Source of the DNA: Fulvivirga sp. M361 | GTDB lineage: Bacteria > Bacteroidota > Bacteroidia > Cytophagales > Cyclobacteriaceae | Direction: 5' to 3' | Length of the DNA stretch: 64,000 bases | NCBI RefSeq assembly: GCF_007097395.1 | Contig: NZ_VKDC01000004.1 | Coordinates: forward strand, 62,001-126,000 | Shown here: piece after piece, positions 63,355-64,000 of the stretch | Layout: the number at the start of each line of letters is the position of its first letter | How positions within the stretch are numbered: position 1 is the first letter of the stretch | Made by a program: the position numbers and the translations under genes | The notes under the pieces: model-generated | Databases searched by the model: none | Told to the model about the DNA's origin: nothing | What the model saw: the letters and a program-made list of their open reading frames with translations, nothing else

Positions 63355-64000
<646 letters not shown>

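Overview
The window reads as a chromosome segment of a Bacteroidota bacterium, most likely a marine-type Cytophagales relative (Fulvivirga or Marivirga-like; the genus is a guess). The evidence is the type IX secretion genes porU and porV, secreted proteins with type A sorting domains ('YPNP' motifs), a TonB-dependent receptor with an N-terminal carboxypeptidase-regulatory-like domain, a one-protein hybrid two-component system, and promoters of the Bacteroidota form TTTG-N19-TAnnTTTG (clearest before carB and the initiator tRNA). No phage, insertion sequence, CRISPR array or broken gene was found. Most of the window is conserved core genome, and the accessory part is the first 12 kb.

1-12.2 kb: a polysaccharide-degradation locus. 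It encodes an alginate-lyase-like secreted enzyme with FN3 and carbohydrate-binding-type modules (cut by the window edge), a small lipoprotein, a secreted right-handed beta-helix protein and a TonB-dependent receptor, all on the minus strand. A divergent hybrid two-component regulator faces them. No SusD homologue is present. 12.4-17.3 kb: greB, initiator tRNA-Met with its own promoter and terminator, a lipoprotein, era, der, a Glu-rich lipoprotein and a SprT-like protein. 17.3-19.5 kb: nagK-like kinase, murQ and an unknown gene, a MurNAc-recycling operon. 19.6-28.1 kb: cytochrome-b5-like and RDD proteins, an M19 dipeptidase, then a tightly overlapping operon SpoIIM - membrane protein - DUF4129 - DUF4350 - MoxR - DUF58.

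28.1-38.7 kb: an outer-membrane protein, a small protein, carB (lacking the allosteric domain), DUF4834, dapF, secA, a SPOR lipoprotein and an M20 amidohydrolase. 38.7-42.3 kb: two divergent Na/Pi-cotransporter-type genes, one with a PhoU-like tail and one with an unrecognised tail. 42.3-49.6 kb: pssA, porU, porV and an M16 peptidase homologue without the zinc motif, plus a metallo-beta-lactamase-fold hydrolase. PorU and PorV would export and anchor the sorting-domain proteins encoded in the first 5 kb.

49.6-55.1 kb: an FAD oxidoreductase, an unusual fusion of a degenerate peptidase-MA-like domain, a TolB-like propeller and an Omp85-like barrel, and a YicC nuclease. 55.1-60.3 kb: three successive SurA/parvulin-type chaperones followed by MoxR. 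60.4-63.2 kb: a partner-switching signalling trio (SpoIIE phosphatase, STAS antagonist, RsbW-like kinase). 63.36 kb to the end: the C-terminal part of guaB.
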